A program made the translations under genes and the position numbers. A stretch of DNA of 62,000 nucleotides, taken from Symbiodinium natans (Eukaryota > Sar > Dinophyceae > Suessiales > Symbiodiniaceae). Below the pieces are notes generated by a model. It worked only from the letters and a program-made list of their open reading frames with translations. It ran no database searches and was not told the origin of the DNA. Every line of letters starts with the position of its first letter. Within the stretch, counting starts at the first letter, position 1. This document shows, piece after piece, positions 12,900 through 25,244 of this stretch. Location of the stretch: contig CAJNDS010002496.1 in the NCBI GenBank assembly GCA_905221605.1, forward strand, positions 102,501-164,500. The letters are read 5' to 3'.

Positions 12900-14490
12900 A
12901 AACGAGGGCTTCCTCAGAAATGTTCCACACTTGCCGAGGCACGCATCCGTACCTCCACCTGGCATCTCGAAGAAGCTCTGCAGAGGAATGCTTCAAGCTA
13001 GTACCAGTATGTACCAGTATGTACCAGTACTGAGACGCAGAATGTGGCTACAAAAGTGCCCTCCACGGTTCCCGCACCCCCACCTGCGCTGCTCAGGGCT
13101 CGCTGGCAGGTCCTCCTGGGAAGCTTCGTTTGGAAAACAAAAGCATCCTCACGTGATCTCTGATCTTCCTCGCACTTCAACAGCTCTTGTTGTGTTCTCT
13201 CATTTTGTGCATGTCACGTACCCCCCCCCCCGGGTCCGGGATCAGCGATGCGTACGCGACCTCCAAAACAAGCTACAAAAGACATGCCAGCTTCGTTGCA
13301 GATTGCTGGGGCAACACATGAAGACACTTCATGTCATCTCGGGGTATACGGTTTTGAACTCCAGGCGGAAAGCTTATCCAGCATCCAGCGGCTTCTTGCA
13401 CTGATCTTCTCAGGTTTGGGATGCTCCATACCTAGGCCGAAGCCAAACGGAGTGCAATGAATGATGCCGAGAGGCATGACCCTCACGCGAGTCGCGCGAC
13501 AGGACGCGACCCCTCATTGCACAGACCTATGGTCCCAGGTGGTCTACTACACTGGGTCTTGGGGCTGCTGGCGTGATCTCGCATGTGCAAGGACACACAG
13601 GTGTTCTGCTGCTCACGATATCTGCAAGTCGAGTGCTTCTACTTTGCAAGCTCGACATAACAAAGCCCTTCAAGGCTTGAAACGGGGCAGGCTTCAACGA
13701 GCTTGGACGAAACCCTGACAAGCCGATGGCAAACCCAGTAGATGGCAAGTCTGGCTACCATAGGGCAAGGAAGGGCTCAGGTCTTTCATGTCAGGGTGCG
13801 GAACTTGAAACGGTGAAGCTTCTTGAGGGTTGTTCTTGCTTCTTGCCTCTTTTGAAAAAAAAAAGATCAAGCCCACGACTCTCACAAGACCCGTCCATGC
13901 CAACCCTTTTGGCCACAGCATGCGGACACAAAGTTGTCACCGCGTTTGCTTTTCACAGCAGCTTTCTGACATGGTTTTGGGCAAAAAAACCCAAAGCGCA
14001 GGATGCCAGCCGACCAGCTACAGAGGAGTACCATGGTCCTCTGTCTCCAGATTGAAAGAACCGTCTCAGCAGCTCATTCAAAGGCCGCGACTGTTGATGA
14101 GGATAGAGCGCACTTGCTCGGTCATGGGCCGGCCGCGCAGGGACATAAATTGCTGCTACACGTCCACGAAATGCCAAGTACTCGACAATGCATCAAACGC
14201 ATGCTGCGAGCTTCGGCAGCAGCGCACACGACGCACCCCGGCGACCCCGGCGGCGAAAGCTCCACTGTGTCGATCTCCAACTGCTTCAGATTGCTTCAGG
14301 TATCTCCAGGATCAATGGCCAGGGCATCGGCTCATCGCCGCGAGAACCACTCCACTCCAGCTCTCGGCACGTCTGCGTGGACGATCTGCTTCCTTAGTCC
14401 GAGCACCGGACAAAACCAAGCGTGTCAAAACAAGCCGCAAGAAGCCCGGATTGCACAGCTCAGGACGCATTGAACGATTCCTGTTGCAAT
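12900..14490. other. No supportable gene
   Basis: Only short unconvincing frames are present. A tandem GTACCAGTAT motif lies near 12999-13030, a C-run at 13220-13231 and an A-run at 13855-13864. Confidence 0.35.
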
Positions 14491-14496
14491 TATCCC

Positions 14497-17400
14497 TCAT
14501 CTCTGAGGCTGCAGCTTTTCCGGGGCACGGAACAGCCAGTCCTTGCCAGGGCACCAAAAATGACACAAAGGAACAAACCCAGGCCCTGAAAAATATTGCG
14601 CATAATATTGTATAATTACACGCAGTCGGGCTTGTTCAGAGCCCATGTTGGATGAAACATGATGGAACATGACTGATATTCGGAATGCATCACAAAGTTG
14701 GAGAAAACCCAGGCGCTCCTCGATCAGCACGTAGTCGAGATCCGCGAGTTCGTCCAGCATCTGCAAGGACTCGGCCACCTTTGCTAGGTGAGAGCTCGAG
14801 TGGAGGGTGATGCGCCTTCGCTCCTTGCAATGCGAAGGTTTCAGGCTTTTGCCAGGGGTCCGTGTTGACGATAGGCTTGCCACGAGAGTTGAAGCTCCTG
14901 GCTGCTCAAACTTACATCATATCTGCCGCACGGACCTGGCCAAAGCCCTCAACAATCCCAACTCCAATGTCCAAGAAGTACAAGGCTCGTATTGATCAGT
15001 GCAGGCAGCCCAATCAGCTTGCCCACTGCCAGCAATAGGGCGTGAACCTCTGCATGAGAAGCGCACTCTCAGACTTGACACTCCAATGAAAAGCAACATC
15101 TCACGACAACAAGGGACCCAGGGCTCATCCCCTTTGCTCACGGACTGATGTCGGGCAGTGCCATCAAAGTGTGCCAGGGCGGGGAAGCGCTCTCGCACGT
15201 CCTCCCTGACAATCGGCGCAAACTCCATGGAGGGAGACAGATACTTGTGTCCGAAAACTTCTTCCAACCCCTCCTCCGCGATCATAGGTGCTACCGGCCT
15301 GTACCACTGCCGCGACTTGAGCCGGTTCATTCGGTCGCGTAGATCCCGCGAGTCAGGGACCGCAAGGAGGGACCGGTGCCCCAAAGCTCGAGGTCCAAAC
15401 TCCTGGCGCCCGCGGACCACAGCCATGATGGGCCTTCGCGTGCGGTTTTTGGCCTCGCCCTCCCTGTCGCTGCTCTCGCTGCTGCTGCCGAGAATGGAGG
15501 CTGTGCTACCATCACCTGCGTGACCTGCGTGACCTGCGTGACCTCCCACCAGCAGATGGGCCAAGAACTCCACGCCGCCCAACTCCGAGAGGCGGCGGGC
15601 CCCTCGCACTTCTGCGGCCTTGTCCAAAGTCTCCAAATCCCACAAACGGAAGCCCAGGTACTGTAGTTTTTGCCTCGGCCCGGTTGGCGGCAACACGGAC
15701 CAAATCCCTCCGACCGTGAGTCCCGAATCGTTGGGAGCTGGTGGTACGTAGACATCCTGCGGCTTGCTATGGTTTGGCTCTTCTGACATTGCTTCGGTGA
15801 GGTTGTCGCGAATAAGCTGGTTTACCACCACGTTCAGTGCACAGCCCCCAGTCAATACGATGCCCTCCACGCTGACCCTCTTCCTCTCCAGCTCTTCGAG
15901 GTAGTCGACCAGCACCTGAAGCGGGGACCCATTTTTGTGTGGCCCCTTTTTTTGCACTTCTTTAAGACCCTAAACCCTAAACCCTAAACCCGAAACCCTA
16001 AACCCTAAACCCTAAACCCTAAACCCCCTACCCTAAGCCCCAAGCCCCCCCCCCCCCCCCCAAAAAAAAAAAAATATAACAATAATAATAATAACAATAA
16101 ATTAATAATTATAATTAAAAATATAATTATAATTATAATACTAAGTAGTAAACAGAAAATGTCCACTCCCTGAAACCCCAAGCGTGCCGCCAAACTCTAC
16201 ACGCCAAGGTCTTATTAAAGATCTTCAGACGATCCGTTTGCTTGTCCAGAGTGTGCGAACATGTGCGAACAGACATGCTTAGCGGAGCCGCCTCCTGGAC
16301 GATGGCGGCAAATTCCGCTTGGATGGAAGCGGCCACCTCTCGCTCGCCAAGCTCCTGTCAATTGAAAGCTTTGCAGGGCCTGAAGACAAAGTCGTCACCT
16401 ATCGCAGCCTATCGCCTGCTTAACACCACATTCTTGCAGTCCCCTTCGCAGATCTTCTCGAGCATTGCACGCGGCACCTCAGTGCAGAGGATTAAAGTAT
16501 CAAGGCGGAAGAGGATGAAAATGAGAAAGTTCGAGGAAAGCAAGACGAGATCCGTGAACCTCGTTGCGATGATGCTCCAGGCGATCGTAAAATCGCCGAA
16601 TCCAAGGGCCCACCTCTCGATGCTCACGATGGCGATACAGCTTGAGACACGCTGGAACATCACGAGGATTTTCAGCTGCACAAGCCGGCTCATGATGCAA
16701 CACGCGGAAACTGAAGTACCCACCTTCTTGCTGGGAGCTGCCAAACCAGAAAAGCCCATGAGCTTTCCGGCGAAGCCCAAGGCCAGAGAGTCTCCGAAGC
16801 TGTACTTCAGATCGATCCAATCGCCCTCCTGCTGTCTAATCCGGCTGTGCGAAATGTTGAATGACTCCTTAACCGCCTTAACCTTTCGTTCAGGACCAGG
16901 GTTCGTCCAGAGATGCTGGGAAGGGCATGTCAGGTAATATAAGTGATGGCCCATCAAGGGCCTCCTCCAAAGCTGCGCAGGCCACCGTCCCCAGCTCACT
17001 CGCACCGGTTACCTGAGGCAGATAGCTGGCCAGCCGGTGGTAGCCCGTTCCTGTCTGAAGCGGAGCAAAGATGATCAACACAAGCCTTTTGACCCTCTGA
17101 TTGGAAAAAAAGGAACATCCTTGAAGCTTCAGAATGCAACTGACAGGAGCGAGCTGCCAGTATCCGCCAGCCATCCAAACTACAGCCCTGTGTTTTCCAT
17201 AGAAGTCATGTGGAATGCTTCGCGACAATTGAACGCGAGCCCCCCCTCAAGAAACCCCAACCTCGCCCATTCTTCATGACAAATCCGTGCCTGCGAAAAA
17301 ATAACAAATGGAACTTGAAGAAGTTGCACAGAACATGGACCAATCTTCGGGCAATTATTTGGCCGGGAGTCCCAGATTCAGGGGCTTCCGACCAATCCGC

Positions 17401-19325
17401 CACAGCTCTTGGCCTCAACCAGTCTTGCGTACTTTACTCTCCAAAACGCAGAGAAAAATTGCTCGTGGGATGAGGGTTGAGGTTCAAGAGCACTTGCGCC
17501 TCGAGCCAGAAACACATTGAAGACTCCATCGTTGCCGCCACCATCGTAGGACAGTACAAAAGCACTGCGGAATGGGGAACCTGCAAGTGCAGGTGATGCT
17601 CATCCTGAGAATCCTGGCATCCTGAGAATCCGAAACACCGCTGCCAAGTGGCTGAAGTAAGCCATCAGTGCATGAGCTTCCTGCGCAGAGGAATCACATG
17701 CTACACGCTACCCTAAGCCGCAAGCCCTTTGAATCTTCTCAACCCGAACAGTTAAATTTAACCCCAAAGGCCATCTAAGCCTCCTCACAGTCAGCCAAAC
17801 TTGCCAAGCTTTGTAAATCCCTTCAGGGCTCATGATGGTTGACGTTGCGCCACTGGTCCACAGAATACACCAGCTCCACCACCTTTGGGAGCCAAGTGAA
17901 CTGCATCTTCAAACGCAGTCCGAAACCCACCATGATGCCAATGTCGAACCTCGGAGAGGATATCCCCTCAAGACATGCCCTCACAAACTTCTCTCAAAAA
18001 GTCTCTCTTCGCATGGCCTAGAACGACGAGAACCTAGAAAATGCCTGAACGATTCGTCAAAGCACTGTGTTGGACATGGCCCATCTTCGCAGTCGCATCG
18101 ATCTCGGACGGTCTCCAAAGCATATCCTCACGTGCTGATCACAGGGCTACTTGTGGCTTATGCATATCACCACCATCACCTTGTGCCTATGCTGCGCCAA
18201 TGCTAGAAGCTGCAAGATCAGCTCGCGAAAACACATGGCTGCGAATGATATCATATAAGAACGGCTCAGCACGCTCACTCTCGCACTCACGTCCGTTTTC
18301 GAACTGAGCATCTCCAGTTCCTCTGGAAGTTGTTCACCGCCTCCATGCACAATTCAGAACAATCAGAACAACTGCCTGCTAACCGCATGACCCGGAACGA
18401 AATATTGATTTCAGACCTCTTTCGAGGCAGCTGCCGCATTGTCAGCCTTGCCGAACCGTCCCGAAGTCTCGTGGGCACCAACTGTTTGGTGAGGGCTTGG
18501 TGAGCAAGAACTTTCTCAAAGTGATTCGTGCTTTTCTGTTTCAGCAGCGTCCGGATCAGTCAATGCTTCGGCCGACCGTCTCTTCTTGAAAAATGATCAT
18601 CTGACAACACTCAGACGACGCGAACTTTCGGAGCCGCATGCAAGCCCAAAAGCAAACACCTCAAGTGAGATGGAGCTGTTTCCGAGGCATGCTCCGAAAT
18701 CATTCAAGGACCTGGAGTGTCTGTTGAATTGAACACAGTGGGATCTTTCAATGAAGACAAGAACAAACCAGGAGCAACAGTTAGCCATCCGGTGCACGTA
18801 CCCAACAGCATCTATGAAACCAGGATCTTGCCTTGCCGTGAATATTGGAACTCAAGATGACATATTCAGGCTTTGAAGCTTCTTCTCTGCAGGCTTCGGA
18901 GCTTCGTACAAACCTTGATTCTGCCCTCAATCCTGCTCCACAACTCAGATCGCCGCCCATGGTCAGCTGCAAGAGGCCGCGCCTCTGGAAAGTAGCGAAT
19001 CTCGAAGAGCCTTTCCTGGTCTGAAAGCAACGATACAGAGGATGACATGGATGCCTCGTGCCTCAAAGACGCTCATGGGTTCACAAGTTCCAGGATCTTT
19101 CATGCAGACTGTTCGTTGACATGCTTGCGAGCTTTTCAGAACTTTCCGCGTTGCGTGTGTGTCTGGAGAAAACAAAGGGGGTGTGCTTCAGCCTCCGCTT
19201 CAACAACATGTAGCTTCAGCCCTCCAACACGCTTGAAACGAAATCACTCTCAGGCAAGGTGCCAGCTCCAACACACACTGAATGCGGCTGCCTTTGGCGA
19301 TGGCTATTGAGGCATCGTGCCCAGC
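14497..19325 (-). CDS. Carbamoyltransferase, NodU/CmcH family, multi-exon
   Basis: The family transfers carbamoyl groups, usually to a sugar or antibiotic-like substrate; the substrate here is unknown. Exons in order on the minus strand: 19325-19263 (AGHDASIAIAKG..., the N-terminal GHDAS motif); from 19015 (ERLFEIRYF); one ending 17013 (YHRLASYLPQ); 16828-16724 (contains AGKLMGFSG); 16354-16292 (VAASIQAEFAAIVQE); 15915-15118 (GGCALN, then GRQEFGPRALGHRS); 15047-14989 (VHALLLAVGKLIG...LINT); 14897-14861 (SFNSRGKPIVNT); from 14778 (AESLQMLDELADLDYVLIEE). Joined, these follow the family order through both domains. Donors are GT, GC and GA; acceptors are AG|G. Exons between 18900 and 17060 and the first exon with the start codon are not resolved. 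A 9-base unit repeated three times at 15514-15540 adds HAG repeats. Confidence 0.85.
15916..16291 (-). other. Carbamoyltransferase intron containing telomeric repeats
   Basis: This 376-base intron starts with GC at 16291-16290 after ...AAIVQE and ends with AG before GTGCTGGTCGAC. Both flanking exons join in phase 0. It holds a (CCCTAAA)n tract, a C14 run, an A run and an AT-rich stretch. Confidence 0.8.
15967..16030. repeat. Interstitial telomeric repeat (CCCTAAA)n
   Basis: Seven to eight nearly perfect CCCTAAA units are visible on the plus strand (TTTAGGG on the coding strand of the gene), with one CCCGAAA variant. The tract grades into CCCTAAGCCCC and a homopolymer C run. Confidence 0.95.
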
Positions 19326-19399
19326 CTGCACTGATGTGAGGAACAGGGAAACTGATCCAAGAGTCAGAAGTGGAGGGCCCAAACATAACAGTCTTGTAA

Positions 19400-20740
19400 A
19401 CGGTCCAAGCGACTTGGATAGAAATGATGGCCTTCTCTGCCGCCTGTACCTGCAGAGTCGCCCTTTTTCCTCTCCCTCTCTCCTTTCACTTCTTCAAATG
19501 GACATATCAGCGTGTTTGTCCCATTGCGCCCTGGTTGCTTCATCTGGTAGTGCCAGTTCATGGCGGCGCGAAACTGGCGGAAGTCTCCTGATATGGCAAC
19601 ATTCGGTCAGTGCCCAGCAGAAAATTGAAAGGCTATGCTCTGCTAGGCTCCAAACCAGAACAGTATACTACTTTGAGGTGATCTCGCAAATCTCGGTACA
19701 CCCTCAAGCCCTGGGGCACAGAACATAAAGTTTCACACCCTCAGGCCCGCTGATGCGGAGGAACCGGCTGGATCGGCTCCTGACATCACCATCCATCAGA
19801 TAAGGGAGGCCCAGACTCAGGTAATCGCTATTTTGACTTAACTAGAATCGAAGTTTTAAACAGTTCATGACATCCGGAAGCTGCATGCCGCAATGCAAAA
19901 ATGGTTCTGACAAGCATGTCACAGCCAAGGAGCGCTTTTACGGCCAGCCGAGTTCCATTTGTGGTCCTGGTCAAAGAACTTTCTTCTGCCATGAACATCC
20001 GTGAACCCTTGCAGTTTTGCTGCTGAGGAGCCAGAGACCTGGGGCGTCCCGGCCAATCCGCACCCCCACGTCGCAAGGGGGGAATATCTCAGGGTTGCAA
20101 AAGCTCGACGAGGCCTTCCACCAAGGTTCACATCAAGGTTCACCACACATGATGACTGTTTGAGGGCTGAAAAGACCATGCACACAACCAAGGTGGGCAT
20201 AGCCGTGATGCTAGCATTTGCGGACAATAACCAGGCGAAAAACTTTAACATCTTGTGGCAGCTGCCGGCTTGTTTTATCCAATTGTGCGGCAAGGATTTA
20301 GCCCCAATGATTCATGATTGCTGTGAGCGCTGATGACATCCATTCCAATCACTATCCACTGAAAACCAAAGCAAAGCAAGCCTCACTGCTTGCTTTGGAA
20401 ACAGCCTTGGATGGCAAGACTGCTGACAATGAGAGCATGCGCTAAGGGTCCTAGCAGACCGGCTGCCGGCTGCTCCCGCGCCATTCTGAGGGTCCAGCGA
20501 AGGTCACAATTGCATTGGTCAAGCGCATGGCACAGCGTGCACTCACTCGGTAGTGGTTGGGAAGATGGTGCCAAATCTCGCACATGTCCAATGAAAACTT
20601 AAGCGAACATGATACTTACTGTCAAAGAGTTTCTACAACATCAACCGGTGCCAACAAACTGCATGAATGAAGAGCCCCAAACGCAAATTTGACCAAGTCA
20701 TCATGTGACCAGCCAAAGATGACAGAAAAATCTAGTTTTT
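19400..20740. other. No supportable gene
   Basis: The missing first exon of the carbamoyltransferase should lie upstream on the minus strand, possibly here, but no clear initiator exon is visible. Confidence 0.35.
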
Positions 20741-21033
20741 TCAAGTGAAAAGCGATGTGGTGCTCTCCCACAAGCAACGTCTGCACCAAATTGCATCTTC
20801 GGGGGCCTCAAAACCACGCGTTGGCGCTGTTGTCAACTTTCGCATCATGTTGGCATGTTTTGGCGTGATTTGCTCCAGACCAAAGCCCTGTCGCAAGAGG
20901 TTGTCGGAAGATGTATCTATTTCATTTCATGAGGGAGATTTTCATTCTAAGGACGGGCTCGAGCCCAAATCTGCTGGACATAACAAGCTTCCTGGGCCTA
21001 GTGTCAGCACTGGTCGCCAAGCTCTAAGCTCTT

Positions 21034-22398
21034 TACTACGACGACTACGGCTACGACTACGACTACGACTTCGACTACTACGACTACTACGACTACTACG
21101 ACTACTACGACTACTACGACTACTACGACTACTACGACTACTACGACTACTACGACTACTACGACTACTACGACTACTACGACTACTACGACTACTACAC
21201 TACTACGAACTACGACACTACTACTACTACACCTACTACGACTACTACGACACTACGACTCCATCCTCTCCCTCCTCCTCCTCCTCCTCCTCCTCCTCCT
21301 CCTCCTCCTCCTCCTCCTCCTCCTCCTCCTCCTCCTCCTCCTCCTCCTCCTCCTCCTCCTCCTCCTCCTCCTCCTCCTCCTCCCCTCCTCCTCCTCCTCC
21401 TCCTCCTCCTCCTCCTCCTCCTCCCCTCCTCCTCCTCCTCCGCTCCTCCTCCTCTCCTCCTCCTCCTCCTCCGACTCCTCCTCCTCCTCCTCCTCCTCCT
21501 CCTCCTCCTCCTCCTCCTCCTCTCCTCCTCCTCCTCCTCCTCCTCCTCCCTTCCTCCTCCTCCCCTCCTCCTCCTCCTCCTCCTCCTCCTCCTCCTCCTC
21601 CTCCTCCTCCCTCCTCCTCCTCCTCCTCCTCCTCCTCCTCCTCCTCCTCCCTCCTCCTCCCTCCTCCTCCTCCTCCTCCCCTCCTCCTCCTCCTCCTCCT
21701 CCTCCTCCTCCTCCTCCTCCTCCTCCTCCTCCCTCCCCTCCTCCTCCTCCTCCTCCTCCTCCTCCTCCTCCTCTCCTCCTCCCTCCTCCCCTCCTCCTCC
21801 TCCTCCTCCTCCTCCTCCTCCTCCTCCTCCCTCCTCCTCCTCCTCCTCCGCCGCCTCCTCTCCTCCCCTCCTCCTCCTCCTCCTCCTCCTCCTCCTCCTC
21901 CCCTCCTCTCCTCCTCTCCTCCTCCTCCTCCTCCTCCTCCTCCTCCTCCTCCTCCTCCTCCTCCTCCGCCTCCCCTCCTCCTCCTCCTCCTCCTCCTCCT
22001 CCTCCTCCTCCTCCTCCTCCTCCTCCTCCTCCTCCTCTCCTCGCTCCTCTCTCCTCCTCCTCCTCCTCCTCCACCTCCTCCTCCTCCTCCTCCTCCTCCT
22101 CCTCCTCCCTCGCCCTCCCTCGTCCTCCTCCTCCTCCTCCTCCTCCTCCTCCTCCTCCTCCTCCTCCTCCTCCTCCTCCTCCTCCTCCTCCTCCTCCTCC
22201 TCCTCCTCCTCCTCCGCCTCCCGCCTCCTCCTCCGCCTCTCCTCCTCCTCCTCCCCTCCTCCTCCTCCTCCTCTCCACCTCCTCTCGCGGCCTACCCTCC
22301 TCCTCCTCCTCCTCCTCCTCCTCCTTCTCCGCCTCCTCCTCCTCCTCCTACTACTACGACTGCGACGACGACGACGACTACGACTACGACTACGACTA
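21034..22398. repeat. Long compound microsatellite, (TCC)n flanked by (CTACGA)n
   Basis: About 1.36 kb of simple sequence. The outer parts on both sides are CTACGA/CGACTA units (21034-21260 and 22350-22398). The core, about 21263-22350, is almost pure TCC with occasional single-base slips that move the frame. The strands are strongly purine/pyrimidine asymmetric. The long plus- and minus-strand open frames over it encode homopolymeric Ser/Pro/Leu or Glu/Gly/Arg and are by-products. Confidence 0.97.
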
Positions 22399-22419
22399 TT
22401 TTGTTTAAACGCTGAGCGA

Positions 22420-22815
22420 GCGAGCTCTGCTCATTTGCGGGCGAGTTGCACCGTCTTTGGAGCAAATTATTGGAGAGGTGAGACAGTGAATTCTGTGACA
22501 CTGAAGGTGTGAGACCGCGCACACAAAGGTGAGTGCAGTTGACAGCTTTCCCAATCTCATTTTGCCACAGCACCTCGTGCAGAGCTGCCCATTCAGAGAC
22601 AGCCTGTGTTCGGCAATCTTGCTTCGCGACATTCGTCGGCTGCTGCATTTCCCGAAGCTACCAACAACCTAATCACATCTAATCGTATCTGCCTGCGCGT
22701 TCTGCACGGCTCCCAGAGAAGTCCTCATGTGCACCATGTGCTACTCCTTCTTTGCAAACCCCAGATCCCGGTGTGATGCCTGGCACTGTTCGCAGCTAGC
22801 CCCACAAGTGTGAAA
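22420..22815. other. No gene seen
   Basis: Unique sequence between the microsatellite and the next open frame; nothing recognisable. Confidence 0.4.
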
Positions 22816-22818
22816 ATG

Positions 22819-23616
22819 TTAACTCTGCATATGGCGCCATGGTAAGTCCGTCTGCTCAGCACTTGTTGGCAGCGATGCTCCTTCAGTATTGAAAGCCCTT
22901 TCAGTTCTGTGCTCTGCTGCGCTAGCACCGACAAGCACCTTTGCAACAAATAGCTGGGCATGAGCGCGAAAATGCAGGCTCTGTAAAGACACCAAACCAG
23001 AACTATCCTCACCAACGAAGTGATCAAACTGCCCCGCTTGATTCGACTGGCTCAGAAGTGTGATGTCTTGATGCCAGATAATGCTGGCATCTCCAAAGCT
23101 AAAAACGGCATGTTTGCTTAGGTTCACATCCCGTTGGAATTCAATAGTGATGTCGCACCGATGTAGACGCGTTCTTCGACGTGTCCTGGCATGGAAGATA
23201 ATGCGACCGAATAAGCAACAACAGTGAACACTACCATTCAGCTGCAGCGCGGGTGGCATGCTGTAGTTTGGTTGGACATCGTGTGTTGCGGGACACCTCC
23301 TTTTGATGTGACGCAGTGCACAACAACCAGGTCTGGTACAAAGCGTAAGGCACTGTCGAATATAGCAGCTCTGCAGTGTTCTGCGTTTTTCCACGTGCCT
23401 GGCATTGATTCGCAGGTTTTCTGGCACTGCCAGGCTCGCGCAAATTCCACATAAACGACTCCGCCCCAGATCGCAGAAGCCACCGCTGCCTCTTGGTTTC
23501 AGAAAGCCATGCTCCCTGGGCATTTGAACCGCGGCCTGCAACCCACAAACGAGTTCTTCCCACTCCACGGCACAAGTACAGGAAATGACTACAGAAGCAG
23601 AGCCCCAGTCCCCCAA
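22819..23616 (-). CDS. Hypothetical 265-residue open frame
   Basis: This is one of the longer minus-strand open frames in the host-like part. The C-terminal half has protein-like composition (contains SKHAVFSFGDASIIWHQDIT and later FDHFVGEDSSGLVSL); the N-terminal half is Cys- and Arg-rich and less convincing. It shares strand with the other host genes. No family is recognised. It may be one or two exons plus read-through intron, or chance. Confidence 0.25.
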   Translation of the reverse strand: MGDWGSASVVISCTCAVEWEELVCGLQAAVQMPREHGFLKPRGSGGFCDLGRSRLCGICASLAVPENLRINARHVEKRRTLQSCYIRQCLTLCTRPGCCALRHIKRRCPATHDVQPNYSMPPALQLNGSVHCCCLFGRIIFHARTRRRTRLHRCDITIEFQRDVNLSKHAVFSFGDASIIWHQDITLLSQSNQAGQFDHFVGEDSSGLVSLQSLHFRAHAQLFVAKVLVGASAAEHRTERAFNTEGASLPTSAEQTDLPWRHMQS

Positions 23617-23619
23617 GTT

Positions 23620-25240
23620 CCCCCGTAGGGGGTGTTGGTTTTCCGCGGTTGGATTGGTAAGAACCGCTTGGACCCCCTAGGCCCGGTTGGTACCCGCTTC
23701 AAACCTTTCAGGTTAAAGGAGTTGAGGGGTGTTAAGCATTTCCCTAACTTTAATTTGCTTAGTTCGTGGTTTCTTAGTGCGTTTTGTTCTGATAGCTTTG
23801 TAGTTTATAAGCCAACCAACGTGGCCGCTTTTGGTTTTAGGTTTGTTAAACAGAAAAATATACTCTTGTAAACGCCATGGCAAATCCAAATGTGGACTGC
23901 AGTAGAGATAATGCAGCAAGACTGGGCTCCAATGCGGGCACTGGAAGGGGCATGTTTAGAAAAAAGGATCATGTGATCCAGCAAGATGTCGGGCATTAAT
24001 GAATGTTGGTGCAATGCATCAATATTTGCTGGAATCTGACCGTTGTCGGCGAGAAGTGATGGGATAATCTGATGATAGCTGGACTATCTGCAAGTGCTGT
24101 ACACCAATGGGCACGGAATTCTTGGAACGGTCAGCAAAAGGTGCAGAGCTTAATCTGGACATCAATGGACACAAAAACAAGAAGGATTTTAGCGAAGCTT
24201 AGAGGGCGAGCTGAATGAAGTCGAAGAGATTGGGCGCCCTCTTGAAACTATTTCAACTTGCCCGTTGGCCATTGTGTGGTGAGTCCAAAAGACCCCTAGC
24301 TGCTGCCTGGCCCTCTAGGCGGCAGTTTATTTTTTGCTGGCTGCGGAAAAGACCAGTGCTGGCCACACTCTTGAACTTCTTGGAAGCTAATGTCGGGACG
24401 TCTCATGTTTCGAACTCTAACCTCATCAGAACCCTGTGAAAGCCAGTTCTTGTCCATCATGCTTCCTGGGGTTTGGAGGGGAAGGGGGGGTTGGGAAGGT
24501 CCATTCTTGGTAGCATCCATGTCTGTCGGCATTCATTTGCTGCAGGGTTTCACTTAGCACCACTGCCTGTGCAGGGTTTCCGTGCGCGCCCATAACAATG
24601 TGAAGCACACTTTCCAAGCAGAGTTTCCATAAGTCAGTCCGAACCCGTGCTAACAAAAGGACGGTTGCAGAATGTTCAAACTTGTGCGCATATGGGAAAC
24701 GCGAAACACAAGGAATGTTTAAGCTCGTGTTTACGGCTGGACCTGCTATGGTCTTACGCTCCTACTCGCGTCATCGGTTATGCTGCTGGTGGGCATTAGC
24801 ACTATCCCAACCAAGAAACAAAAGTCTGTGTCGTTGCAAAGGCCCGCGTGTTGCAATCAGATGCTCTGGCAGGCACGTCATTACACACTGAGCTACTCAC
24901 AAAGCAACTACTGTTGTTTCTGTATATTTAGGGTGCTGGCGACTTTTCAAGACAGCAATACCCGAGCACACTGTCGTAGCAATAAGATGGCACGAAAAAA
25001 TCTCTCTGCCCCCCGTGCAACTCAACTTTCCTTGTATCCTGATTTGATTTTATAGCAAGCTACTCATTCCACTCTGTTGCATTAGGGCTGTGGGGTCGGG
25101 GTGGTCCAAAAAAAATTGCAAGAGTGTATCCCATAGGTTAAATGCTTTGGCAGTTGCTCTGAGACCTTACACCCGCCCGGGTTTAGGGTCTATAGGTTTG
25201 CGGCTTGCACGTCCAACGCACTGCGCAGAGCAGCTCGACG
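23620..25240. other. No supportable gene
   Basis: The stretch near 23740-23870 is AT-rich compared with its surroundings. No RNA gene, coding frame or long repeat was seen. Confidence 0.35.
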
Positions 25241-25244
25241 TTCG

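Noticed and set aside
16409-17005. One continuous 198-residue minus-strand protein
   Set aside because: Only parts of it are coding; the frame reads through introns of the carbamoyltransferase gene, as shown by the exon 16828-16724 and its GT donor.
20745-22415. 556-residue plus-strand and 341-residue minus-strand open frames
   Set aside because: They are translations of the TCC/CTACGA microsatellite, with homopolymeric Ser, Pro, Leu or Glu, Gly, Arg and frame slips; no protein signal.
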